Shown here: positions 31,370-42,299 of the stretch, piece by piece | Numbering within the stretch: position 1 is the first letter of the stretch | Layout: each line of letters starts with the position of its first letter | NCBI GenBank assembly: GCA_038277395.1 | Contig: CM076192.1 | Location: 200,446,161-200,510,160, forward strand | Source of the DNA: Dryocosmus kuriphilus | Lineage: Eukaryota; Arthropoda; Insecta; Hymenoptera; Cynipidae | Length of the DNA: 64,000 bases | Direction of reading: 5' to 3' | Notes under the pieces: model-generated | The model's input: the letters and a program-made list of their open reading frames with translations, nothing else | Told to the model about the DNA's origin: nothing | Database searches by the model: none | Translations under genes and position numbers: made by a program

Positions 31370-31688
31370 CAGGGCCCGGCACGCGAAGTGTAACCAATTA
31401 AATAGGCCATAAATTCAGTTTGGAAAATTACTTTTACTCGATTCAAAGTTCAAAATATCTAAAAATAATACAAAATTCGGAAACAATTTTTCTCAATGAA
31501 AGCGATTGGAGAGCGCCCATCTGCTGTTACAGCGGCCCAAAGCATTATCTGTGGCGTGTGCTGCCTCCTGGTGGCCAATCTATGACTCAAATTCTCGTAT
31601 GAACGGTCCGTCAAGTAAACCCTATGATGCCCGTGCGTCAGCTGCGCGAGCGGTCTGAAGCTGGTTACACTTCGAGTGCCGGACCCTG
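31370..31688. mobile_element. 319-bp MITE nested in the pogo-like transposon
   Basis: Inverted termini CAGGGCCCGGCACGCGAAGTG and its near-complement CACTTCGAGTGCCGGACCCTG are each flanked by TA (31368-31369 and 31689-31690). TA duplication and a CAGGG start suggest a Tc1/mariner-mobilised MITE. It lies between the left TIR and the transposase ORF, so it inserted after the host transposon or travelled with it. The 60-codon frame inside is not a gene. Confidence 0.85.
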
Positions 31689-31860
31689 TATACGTTGAAC
31701 ATAAAACAAGAAGTTGGTAATTGTATTGTTTGCACTTTCCTAAAACTAGTTAATATCATTCATTAATATTTATATTTTTATCTACCTCATTATTTAATCC
31801 GTTTCAAAAACTGAATAAGCCTTTAATTTTTAATTTTTAATTAAAAAATCTAAAATAACT

Positions 31861-33455
31861 ATGAAACCAAAAAATATAATTAAACTATTAACCTTTGCAT
31901 TTAATGATCCAATGTACGATACTGAAACAAAAATTACTGATTCAGAATCCCACTTTGCATCGCAACTGATAGATTTAGTCAAAAATGCTATAAGTAACGA
32001 TGTTTATATCGAGACTTATGACACATTATGTTTCAATGATGAAAGCGCAATTGCTGAAGAAGTTGTAAATGTAGAAGATGACAAAGATGATGAATTTCAC
32101 GAGACATTACAAGAGGATGTCGAATTAAATGAAAATATTGATGTAGAATATAAAAAAGCTGCAGTTGATTTTTGGCGATCAACAAAAAAAAGCGTGAAAG
32201 TATTGAATCAGTCAAACATCGGTACAAAAAAGTTACCAGTACAAGGCAATTATATAGGTGGGAAGATCAAATTACTAAAAAAGGTGCAAGAGGACATAAG
32301 CTATGTTATGTTTCTAATTATGTATTTGAAGAAATTAAAAATGCCTTTGACAAATGCTTACCTGTTCACGACATACATATAAAAAATGGGCCTTGAATGC
32401 TGCAAAGGAAGTGCAGCTTTCTTCGAAACAATTTAATGCTTCCCCCAAATGGATCCACAATTTTAAAAAAGAGAATAATATTGTTTCAAGGAGAATAAAT
32501 AAATTCATCACTCAGGCACAAATTTCGGGCAAACAAGAATTATTGAATGAGGCATCTACCTTTGTTAATCAGGTTACATCAGTAATTTCTCGTTTAGGGT
32601 CAGCGATTGTTTACAATACAGATCAATCCGGATTCAATCGTGAATCTCATGCTGGGAGAACTTTATCATTTGTTGGTACAGCAATCGAAGTCGAATATAT
32701 TGCTCAATCCCTGAATTCGTTGACTCACAGTTATACTATTCAACCTCTTGTTTCTGCAGATGGAATTTCGAAATCTCCACTGCTGATAGTTTTGCAAGGA
32801 ACTGATGATATATTTGAACCCATGGTAACAAAAAATATGCACAAAGCACCAAACATTATAGCTTGGGCTTCAAACTCAGGAAAAATGACATCCGATTTGA
32901 CGGCGAAATTGCTTGAAGAAATTTATTTACCTGCTGTTGGAAATGAAAGTGCTCTCTGCCTCGACTGTTGGACAGGACAGACCGAAAAAGTTTTCACAAA
33001 TACAAATAAAGGCATTAAAAAAGTCGAAATATACACTATACCTGCAGGAACTACTGGTTTTGCTCAGCCACTAGATGTGTATGGATTTCGTCCATGGAAA
33101 AACTTTTTAAGACATTTGTCAGATTTAGTACTCTTATATAATTATGATATCAACTTACATTTACGGAATAATATTCTAAAAGTCCAATCTCGCTAATACA
33201 TAATCAGTTTTCATCGCCAAGGTTTGTAAATTATTTAAGTATGCTTGGTGGAAATGCGGCTATATTCAGGAAAAAGCAACGAAGGTTGACAAACCAGCAG
33301 ATTTTTGTTGAAAATGTGTAAATGACACATGTGAAAAATGCAATGATATAGCAGTTATAAAATGCGGATGGTGTGCTGTTTCTCTGTGTATGCAACACTT
33401 TTTTGCAATTACAGAAGAAAATCTTCCACACTACAGTGAGAAATACGTAAAATAA
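31861..33455 (+). pseudogene. pogo/CENP-B-type DDE transposase with C-terminal zinc finger, frameshifted
   Basis: Cut-and-paste transposase. The ATG at 31861 opens an acidic N-terminal domain, then FWRSTKKS leads, after an A-run frameshift near 32190, into a helix-turn-helix region (KHRYKKVTSTRQLYRWEDQI). A second A-run shift near 32380 joins the CENP-B-like part (QFNASPKWIHNFKKENNIV). The DDE core shows Asp in IVYNTDQSGFN (about 32620), Asp in LCLDCWTG (about 32965) and the final acidic residue in TTGFAQPLDVYGFRPWKNF (about 33050-33105). After a frameshift near 33190 a Cys-rich tail follows (CEKCNDIAVIKCGWCAVSLC, about 33335-33395), ending at a stop at 33453. A TGA lies near 33318. The A-run shifts could be real decay or assembly error. 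Confidence 0.85.
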
Positions 33456-33499
33456 CTGTTTAGCCAAACCAAATTTCAATGATTTGTAACTCATGATAA

Positions 33500-33778
33500 T
33501 TCAGCACCCCGAACTTGAGAGGCTAGGGGACTCACGGCAATCCAGCACCTCGATCGTGAGAGCCAAGTGCACTCACGCAAATCAAGCACCCCAAAGGGAA
33601 CAGATTATTACCACGTCCATGTCGTTGTTCCTGGGTAACACTGAGAGTAAAAAAAAACATGAGAGGCAAAGAGACTCACGTAATTCCAACACCCCGATCG
33701 TGAGAGGCGAGGGGACTCATGGTAATCCAGCACCCCGAACGCGAGAGGCGAGAGGACTCACCGTAATTATTTTATAAA
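33500..33778. repeat. ~45-bp tandem repeat (CAGCACCCCGAAC...GAGAGGCGAGGGGACTCAC)
   Basis: At least five diverged units carry CAGCACCCCGA, GTGAGAGG and GGGACTCACG-TAAT. The array sits between the transposase stop and the right TIR. The 94-codon frame here follows the repeat. Confidence 0.78.
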
Positions 33779-33789
33779 AAACTAGGTAT

Positions 33790-34288
33790 CAAACTCTCTG
33801 TTCACAGGGCTGGGTGGGTTAGCCTAGTTGTGATTTGATAGGGGTAGTTTACAAAGGTTAGAGGTAAGTGGATTACATTGGTTAGGGTTAAGTGTTTAAA
33901 TGAGTTAATTTATGTAGTGGAATTGAATTATTATATAAAAATGAACGATTAAACTCGCTATTCCCAGAGTTAGGTCGGTTAGCCTACTTGTGGTTTGGTA
34001 GGGCTGATTTACAGGGGTTAGGGGTAATTACATTAGTTAGGGGTAAGTGTTTAAATTAGTTAATTTATGCGGTGGAATTCAATTATTATACGAAAAATGA
34101 ATGATTAAACTCACCGTTCCCAGGGTTAGGTGGGGTAGCCTGCTAATGGTGTGGTAGGGGCGGTTCTCACCCCTAAAAATAAGTGAGGACCGATATATAA
34201 AAGAGCACATGTCTAATATTTTTCAATGTTCTGCCACTTTGCCAAGTTTCATTGAAATTGGTGAACGACAGTTGGGTAGGGTTACTTT
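33790..34288. repeat. Right TIR with inverted ~160-bp repeats
   Basis: This arm mirrors 30264-30770: it ends with AGAGCACATGTCTAATATTTTTCAATG and GCCAAGTTTCATTGAAATTGG, the complement of the left arm. It contains the same tandem units with AGCCTACTTGTGGTTTGGTAGGG. Confidence 0.82.
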
Positions 34289-36019
34289 TAGTAGAAACTG
34301 GTTTGACAGTAGACTTACGTTCGTTTATGAGAAACGCACGAAATTCAAAGTAAGTTAGTAAAAAAAATTTGTATAAATTAAGGATATTTACGTTTTACAC
34401 AAGCTCGCTCAAAAGTCTTAATTTCTTATAGCTTATTGTTAAATACAGCAGTCCACAAACTGGTACACAAAATACTTTGTTGTACCTGTTTGCAGAAACT
34501 CTTGTAAAAAAAACCAATTCTAACGTGCTTTATCTCTGTAGTTATGTTTATTCAGTAAAGTATTATTTATTCAGTAAACAAAATTGCATTATATATTCTT
34601 TCTTGAAGTACTTTTCATTAAACTTAGAATAATATTATGTGATTATAAGCAAAACATTTCATCTTACACTTTTGGAATAGAATAATAAATAATTGCAAAG
34701 ATTCAGAGTTTAATAGTTCTTTGATAATATTTCTAAAGGTCTAATGGATTTTTACGCGAAAAGCTTGAAGCTTTTCACAAAGGTCTAGCACCATCTAATA
34801 CAGAAAAATTTGATATACTCTTAAACTTTATTATAGGATGATTTTTTATTAAAAAAGGATAAAATTATTAATAATGAAGTGATTTCTTCCACTAAAACAT
34901 CATGCAAGTCGATATGAATCGTGGTCAACAAAGTAATTTGGAATAAATTTGAGTGTGCACAAAATGGTACACTTCTTGAGAAAAAAATTCATATTAAATA
35001 AGAAAGGCCTTCAAGGATGAATATAAAAGTATTTTTCACAACTTCAATGAACACGTATCCCACGAAAATTCATTTCGCATCTCAAACACGCACTGAATTT
35101 ATTTTATGCCCGATCTATCATTCCTGAATATCTTACATGTCCACAAAACAGGTACGTTTACCTTAGCTTCCTTTTCTTGAAAACAGAACTATTTTTTTGT
35201 AAATTGAAATATTCTTGCTTGAAAATTGAATCATTTTGTTGAAAGTGCAGTATTTCAGCCAGTAGCGAAGTCAGTAAAGAAATATTCTCAAAACTGAAAG
35301 GTAAAATTCAAGTATTTATTTATAAGACTTGTCAGTAGCCGGAAAAATAGGCTGTTTTTCAAAGAGAGCTTCAAATGAAGAATAAAAACAGCAAGTGCTT
35401 TGTTTCTTCGGTGAAAACTAAAGAAATTTCTAGGCCAACACTTGCTATGTTTAAAAAATGTGCAATTTACCAAATATAAAAAATGTACCTTCTGAGCATT
35501 GTCAAATAATTCTGACTTCAAAAACTTTTTTGAAATTTATAACTTTATTTACGTTTCAAGTTTCAAAACCAGTGAATTGAATTTAAAATTTTAAGTATTG
35601 AAAATTTCAAGTTGGAATATTTAATTTTCGACAAAATAATTAAATTGCTAACCAAAAATATTATAGTTAAATATGCAAAAACAGAATTAATTTTCAAACA
35701 AAATCATTTGAATAAAAAACGAAGGAAAAAACTAGAAAGACGAATTTGCAACAAAATGGTTGAACTTCCGAACTTTGAGCAAAAAACATACCAGTTGAAA
35801 TTTCCAGCAAACTATCTGAATTTTTATTTAAAACAGATAAAGGTATCAACAAAAAGATGGCATAATTAAAAAACAGTCATATTAAAAAAAAAAAATAATT
35901 TTCAACTAAATTTTCGACTAATTTAAAGTACCTTTTAACTAAGAAAAGATCAATTTTGAGCAAAATAGTAGATTTTCGACTCAAAAAGATGACTGCTCAG
36001 ACAGAAATATTGAAATGGG
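34289..36019. repeat. AT-rich non-coding DNA, partly array-derived
   Basis: I see no gene. The block 35170-35290 (GTTGAAAGTGCAGTATTTCAGCC ... AGTCAGTAAAGAAATATTCT) repeats the array block at 25615-25680, so the ancient array continued to here. The stretch 34330-35150 has no recognisable content, and 35580-36000 is again rich in TTCAACAAAA-like units. The frames at 35288-35869 are low-complexity. Confidence 0.65.
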
Positions 36020-36059
36020 CATTATCCAATCAATTGTTTATTTATAATCTCTACCTCTT

Positions 36060-37048
36060 ACGGGCTTGAGAGTCTTTACGTAACCATACATTCTTCATGC
36101 CGCATATGCATACAATTCCTTATTTCTACCTTAACATTATATACAAATTTTTCTTAAACTCGGAATTTAACCTGAGTGCTTCTATTTGAGACCTTGGGCT
36201 TTCGTTTCCTCTTACGACTGCCATTCTATTGGTGGTACATAAATCCGAGAATCTACTCACTTTACTGACTTATTTTCCTTCTAAAGGCATACGTCTTGGC
36301 TATTCCCTATTTTGTGTGTCCTGCTCTTTCTCTCAACTTTTCCAGCTTTTTCATCCATCCCTCTCCCTGTCCATTCTCATTTAGAATCTCCTTCAATCTC
36401 TTTTCTATACTCTTTCCTTTCCTTCATCTTCTGTAAAACTCTTTAACATATATCTCCATGATTCCTGCTCATACCCACATACTCTACAACGAGTCTCCTC
36501 CTCTTTCATCCAGTACCTACACCCTCTTACACCCTCTCCCATTCTAAATCTTATCACTCTATTCCATTTACTCTCCTTTCTTAACTTTCTCATATATCCT
36601 GGCTATCAGTCCCACTTCACCATACTGTACCAGCTATTGTACCTTCACTCAATGATTTTTCTTCATCCTTTCTCTCCTTGCCTCGTCAGAAATCGTCCTC
36701 TATTACTTGCCAGTCTCTACTCCACACATTAACGCTCCATTCTCTTCTTCTTGCGTACCTTTCTCCTTCCCATTTCGACCTTCCATGTTCCTCCTCCTCT
36801 CTTTGTCTTCTATCTCTCGTACCCACGCTGGTGAGATCTTATTTCCTTCTCACCTCCATAGTTTTTCTTCAAAATTCCAAGCCCCTTTTAGCTGCCTTAA
36901 CACCATTTTTTACCAGCCTACATATATCTTCCCTCAACATATAGTCTGTGCAGCTCCATCCCACCCTCATGAACCATCTCAGAAATCTTTCACGTATGCT
37001 TTCCCCTCTTTTATATTCCTTCCATCCCCACGCTTCCGTTACAAAAAT
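36060..37048 (-). pseudogene. LINE (APE-type) C-terminal segment with Cys-rich knuckle
   Basis: Downstream of the RT, the readable pieces are TEAWGWKEYKRGESIRERFLRW (about 37040-36970), a DICRLVKNGVKAAKRGLEF segment (about 36925) and, after frameshifts, VIRFRMGEGVRGCRYWMKEEETRCRVCGYEQESW (about 36560-36450). The CRVCGYE...W pattern is the usual C-terminal zinc-knuckle of such LINEs; its later His/Cys positions are altered here. Stops and shifts are frequent. The remainder down to 36020 looks like 3' UTR. Confidence 0.78.
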
Positions 37049-40048
37049 TACACAGGCACACAAAAAAAGTGGTCTGTATGAAGAACCGGACTTATATATT
37101 CGTATGTACTTTGACGTGCGTAATCCGAATCCGGGGTCCGTTTTGCTCCATTACGTCAAATTTAAGAGCATTTAAAGTTCAAATGGGCAGAATCGAAATC
37201 GATTGACAGAAGGTGACTATCATTTCTATGGTTTTAACGGACGCTGAATCCGAATGTGCATTCCGTTTGATTCTATCGTGTTTGCATCAAGGACAATTTA
37301 AGGACAAATTTTCAAATTGTGAAAAAAGTGAATTTTTGATTGAAAATTCTGAAAGAGCGGGGAATTTTGCGTCCAGGTATGATATTCTTTTTTGTCTTTA
37401 TTATGATCCTGAAGGTCATTTCAAGGTCAATTTAAGTTGGTAACCTGATAGTTCGAATGCCGATTGCAAAAATACGAAAATGTGTCTTCGTGGAACTTGA
37501 CTGAAGTTTTCATTCGTTTTGAAGATGCTGAGTCCAAATTCGAGGTCTATTTGACCAAAGCACGTCAAGTTGAAGGAAAAATGAAGGTCAAATTGAGGAG
37601 AAAGTCGTTTGAGAGACGGTGAGTAGTATTTCTATGCTTTTGAGGGTTGGGTTTCAATCCATTCATCATTCCTCTTACATCTGTACAGAATGTCAGCAAA
37701 TTTTCATCATCTTTGTCGAAGAATTCTCGAACCTTCTTTTCCTTCTTCTGGTAAGTATAAGCTTTAGTCCCTGTGGACAAGTGTTTCTTTTGCAATGCTG
37801 CAACGTGATACTCAGCTTCATCTTCGGATATTCCTAAATACGTTTGGCTTTAACATAACTAGTAAGTCTAACATCATGTATGCTAACGTAGCTTCAGTCA
37901 AAGAGCCGACTACTTTCGAAATGGAAGCTGTTGTCGAAGAACCAGTAAAAATGGACTGGTCAGTCACGCCCGAGGAGAGGGAAATTAGTGGAAACTCACA
38001 ATCAGATAACAGCGAAGAGGGTGAATATTTACCGGATAATATCAAGCATAAATCCCCAGAAACTTTCAATCAAAACGAGTTGAATGATCTCATAAGAGAT
38101 TTAGGATTATCCATAGATGGAGCTGAGTATTTAGCCGCAGCATTAGAAAAGAAAAACTTGTAGTCAGCCTGGACTAAAGCTTTTGCTTATCGGAACAGGG
38201 AAGATGAGTTTCGGGAATTCTTTCACAAAGATGAAGAAAATTCGCTAACATTTTATAAAGATGTGAGAGGGTTGATGAATGAATTGAAAACTAACATTTA
38301 TAAGGCTGAAGAGTGGAGACTGTTCATCGACTCTTCAAAACGGAGCCTGAAATCTGTCCTTCTGCACAATAGCAATTCTTTTGCACCTGTTCCGATAGCT
38401 CATTCAACAAAGTTGAAGGAAACGTACGAGAATTTGGCAATAGTCTTGGAAAAAATTAATTACTCAGAACACCAATGGAAAGTTTGCGGCGATCTTAAAA
38501 TTGCAACTCTGATTCAGGGACAACAATCAGGCTTTAGCAAAAATCCCTGTTTCTTAAGTTTCTGGAATAGTAGAGACAGAAAGAATCACTATGTTCGAAA
38601 AGCGTGGCTAAGAAGAACAGAATTCCATCCAGGGGCCAAAAACATCATCCGTAAACCTTTAGTAGATCCGCCAAAAATTTTGCTTCCATCCCTTCATATC
38701 AAACTTGGTCTCATGAAGCAATTCGTCAAAGCTATGGACAAGGATGGTGAATGTTTTGGATACTTAGGACAGAAGTTTCCGGGCATAAGCGATGCCAAAC
38801 TAAAAGAAGGTATCTTGGGTGGTCCGCAAATTCGCACTTTGTTCAGAGATTAGAAATTTGTCACAAAAATGAATCGTGACGAAATGGGTGCATAGAATAG
38901 TTTCCAAAAAGTTTCGGAGAATTTCTTGGGAAATCAGAAAAGTGAAGATTTCGAAAATCTAGTCCAAGATTTATTAAAAAGCTTCAAGAAGTTGGGTTGT
39001 TTGATGAATTTAAAATTAAATTTTCTACACTCTCATATCGATTACTTCCTAGAAAACCTCGGAGACTACAGTGAAAACAGGGTAAACGATTTCATCAAGA
39101 TATGAAGGAAATGGAATCTCCGTATCAAAGAAAGTGGAATGTAAACATGATGGCAGCTTTTTGTTGGATACTTAAAGGGGATAACGAGATAAAGACGCAA
39201 AAGAGAAAGAGAAATCCGTTATGTAGATCTTTTGACGATAAATGGGTTCGCTACAAAAGAAGAAAAGTGTCAATTTTTGCAATATCATGAAACTCTGTTT
39301 GCACCTTGGAGTACCTTCATCTCTATGAAGATAATGCACGGCTAATTCTATATATTGCCTGAACAGAAGTTTCACAAACTATGCATGCACATACCATTTG
39401 TGATCGGGGTGACCGGTTTGGGGCACCTCTGAGAATGGATCCAGATTGAACGACCCTCAAAACCATTGAAATACTAGTCATCGCGTCTCAAACAACTTCA
39501 TTGACCTCAATTGGATCTTCAAGTGTCCTTAAACCTGACGTACTGGGGTCAAATAGACCTCGAATTTAGACTCAGCGACCTTCAAAACGTATGAAAACTG
39601 TAGTCAAGTTGCAAGAAGACACATTTTCATATTTTTGCAATCGGCCTTCGAATTATCAAGTTACTAACTTAAATTGACCTTGAAATGGTCTTTAGGATCA
39701 TAATAAAAGCAAAAATGAATATCATATCTGGAAGTAAAATTTCCCGCTCTTTCAGAATTTACGATCAAAAATTCACTTTTTTCACAATTTGAAATTTTTA
39801 CCTCGAATTGTTCTTGATGCAAACATGATGGAATCAAGCGGATTCCAGATTCGGATTCAGCGTCCGTCGAAACCACAGAAATAATAGTTACCTTCTGTCA
39901 GTCGACTTTTTTGCCGATTTGACCTTCAAATGCCCTTAAATTTGACTTGATGGAGCAAAACAGACTCCGGATTCGGATTCAGGGCGTCAAAATACATACG
40001 AATTTATTAGTCCGGTTCTTGAGGCAGACCACTTTTTTTTTGTGTGCC
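37049..40048 (+). mobile_element. Long-TIR DNA transposon nested in the LINE
   Basis: The ends are CACAGGCACACAAAAAAAGTGG at about 37051 and the inverted AGACCACTTTTTTTTTGTGTGCCT at about 40025-40048. The arms match for about 540 bp (37049-37590 against 39510-40048), including ATCCGAATCCGG, GGTGACTATCATTTCTATGG and GAAAGAGCGGGGAATTTTGC. A target duplication is not clear and the rightmost bases have changed. The interior encodes a broken transposase-like protein. The CACAGGC terminus and the AATCCGAATCCG motif recur in the fold-back element at 46393-47004, so the two are probably related families. A CACTA/Chapaev-type assignment is possible but unproven. Confidence 0.8.
37795..39290 (+). pseudogene. 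Transposase-like protein of a widespread insect DNA-transposon family, broken
   Basis: The N-terminal part (about 37878-38163) is acidic (DWSVTPEEREISGNSQSDNSEEGEYLPD). After a stop at 38161 a long frame (38263-38853) carries EWRLFIDSSKRSLKSVLLHN, WKVCGDLKIATLIQGQQSGF and LPSLHIKLGLMKQFVKAMD, ending GGPQIRTLFRD. The third part (to about 39290) holds HSHIDYFLENLGDYSENR and MKEMESPYQRKWNVNMMAAFCW in shifted frames. Conserved Asp residues in FIDSSKRS and CGDLK and the later HSH-x-D ... NLG block suggest a DDE/D catalytic core, but I cannot assign the superfamily. I recognise the protein as a common uncharacterised family in insect and cnidarian genomes. Stops at 38161, 38851 and beyond prevent function. 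Confidence 0.75.
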
Positions 40049-40049
40049 T

Positions 40050-40966
40050 ATTTTATCGCTGACCACACTAATGCATCGAACATCCACACACATATTTTCC
40101 AATCATCCTTGAACCTTCTCTTCCCTATGCCCCACACTTGGACCATAACCCTACTCACACACTCCAAACTCTTTCTCCCCTGTAAGTCATTTTCTCCTCC
40201 CGCTTCAAGCCAGAATCCTAGGTAAGAGAATTCTTCCACCACATCCACTCCTTTCATTCATATTCTGTTCTACAATTTCTCTTTCTGAAATACATCACCT
40301 TAGTTTTATTCACATTCTCCGTTAGATCTTTATCTCTAACAACCTCTTCAAGTTCTGTCGTCATTAAGCACATCCCTTTTCCATCATCTGCTACTAACAC
40401 TATATCGTCCGCGTATGCCAGCGAATACAGCTTCCCATTTCCCAGTTTCGTACCCCCTTTACCTTTTCTTGACAATTTCTCCTGTAAGTCTGCCAATAGT
40501 ATACTAAACAGTAGTGGACTCAGGGGACATCCTTGCTTCAGACGTCTTCCCGTCCAAAACTCCTTACCATTCTGTTTCCGTATTCTCACCCTCATCCTGG
40601 TATCTCCTTTATCCCCTCTACCAGACTTTCTTCTATTGCTCCCTCTTTCAAGCCCTTCCAGAGCAACATTCTGTTGACCGTGTCAAAAGCCGCTTTCAAG
40701 TGAACAAAGAGTGCCACCAGTCTTCCTTTCATCTGAGCCAGGCACCTGTTGACTAAATGTTTGCGCACGTAAATATTACCTGTTGTCCCCATCCCTTTCC
40801 TGAAACCCGCATGGTTGTGCGGCATGCTGCCCCTCTCTTCCACCTGCCTTTCCAATATTTTTCTTATCACTTCTGCGTGAAATTTGTAGCCCACTGACAT
40901 GGGTGTAAGGCCTCTATAGATCTGCAGCCCTTTTCCGTCTCCTTCCTTAACCAGTGGTACTACCAA
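40050..40966 (-). pseudogene. LINE (APE-type) reverse transcriptase
   Basis: Motifs in order on the minus strand: RGLTPMSVGYKFHAEVIRKIL (about 40925), HNHAGFRKGMGTTGNIYV (about 40815), motif A FVHLKAAFDTVNR (about 40710-40675) in which the usual Asp is His, then LKQGCPLSPLLFSILLADLQEKL (about 40550-40475) and the catalytic YADD (about 40420-40405). The thumb continues to SRVMVQVWGIGKRRFKDDWK (about 40090) and breaks at the nested transposon. Frameshifts lie near 40595 and 40255. The motif-A substitution and the shifts make it inactive. Confidence 0.85.
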
Positions 40967-42299
40967 CCCAGTCCCCTATTCCTCCGGCCATAACCTATTG
41001 CAAATTCTCAAAATCTCTTCTCTCATCCTGCCCCCTCCATATTTCAGTGCTTCGTTTCAAATGCTATCCTTTCCTGTTGCCTTGTTTCTTTTAACCTTGA
41101 GACAGTTTGATTTATTTTCTCCCTACTAATCGCGTTTCCTCTTTCCTCGTCCTCTGCAACTACCTTTCACAATTCTATCAGCGACCAACCTCCCACAACT
41201 CCTAGTAATCCCTTAAAGGATTCCGTCCATTCCTTCAGCCCTATTTCTTCGTTTATTACCTTCTATCCCTCTCTTTGCCTATTTATCGCTTCACATTCTC
41301 TACCTTGCCTTACCACTTCCTCAACTTCTTCACGTACCCTCTTTCCACTTCCATTTTCTTTTGCGTTCTTTAATATTTCCTTTACTCTCTCCGCATTGCC
41401 CATTCCACGATCCTCTCTTACATCTCTCTCCTTTGTTTATTGTTCTTACTTCATCCCTTATCTTATCAGTCATCTCTTTAAGCTTTCTATCTCCTTATCT
41501 ATTCATTCCCCCTCCATTCTTCATCAATTCTCGTTTTCCGTTCTTTCTTTAATTTACCTTAGCTTATCTACCCCCCACCTCCCCATTTTCAGTTTTGTCA
41601 CCGCATTTTCTCCCGTTCTCCTTCTGCCGCGCTTCGGGTCCCTACATCTCAACGTGGCTATCACTGGAAAGTATTCGGTTCATATCTCATTTCCCACTTC
41701 CATTCTAACCATCAGCTCCTTCATTCTTTCTTCTGCTAGAATGTAATCTATTACCATGTCTCCTTTACCTGTAAATGTCATCTCACAATTTTCATGCCGT
41801 CTTGTATTGCCATTACAAAGGAACCACCGGCCACTCCTATCAGGTCTTGAAACATTCTTCGCTCTCGGTCCGTTTCACTGCGTTTTGAGCTTCTCATAAG
41901 TATCTCATTTTCTTCGTGCCACAACTCATCCCTTCATTTACCATTCTACGCGTTGAGATCCCCTCCTATCAACACCAAATCCCCCTTCTTTTGCTCTGTC
42001 CATCCCCTTATCTCATTCCATCCTTGTTCTTCTCCCCTTCTCCCGCATATACATACAATGTTCACCCTTACTTTCTCCAATCTTATTTTTCTTACCATTG
42101 TTGCCTCCTTTTTCTCTATCAACTCACGTTCACCATCTTCTACTAACAATTCCTTTCTTACTCCTGGCGCCACGCCCCCCACTACTCTGCCTTTCACGCT
42201 TTCCTTTCTAGCATCTTGCACCTCCCACACGTAGCCTTTCGGTAACCTACTTTTCAGGCCCTTCCGCTCTTTCTTATCCATCAATGTTTCAGTCATCAT
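40967..42299 (-). pseudogene. LINE (APE-type) apurinic-like endonuclease region
   Basis: The readable stretch 42299-41946 carries ETLMDKKERKGLKSRLPKGY, VVGGVAPGVRKELLVE and ends with GDLVLIGGDLNA, the GD-x-N box typical of APE-type LINE endonucleases that nick the insertion target. The remainder of the domain and the linker to the RT (41900-40970) are present only as interrupted pieces. The long plus-strand frames over this stretch are shadows caused by purine bias. Confidence 0.78.

Larger units (their letters stand above)
30264..34288 (+). mobile_element. pogo/Tc1-like DNA transposon with long compound TIRs
   Basis: The left end CAGTAACCGTACCCAACTGTC follows a TA at 30262. The right end is its inverted counterpart (GACAGTTGGGTAGGGTTACT, about 34266-34285). 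Beyond the outer ~110 bp both arms carry internal tandem repeats of about 160 bp (for example CCCTACCAAACC at about 30390, 30550 and 30711), inverted in the right arm (33800-34170). The interior encodes a broken transposase and contains a nested MITE. TA-target DDE elements of the Tc1/mariner/pogo superfamily match this structure. The exact right terminus is uncertain by a few bases. Confidence 0.82.
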
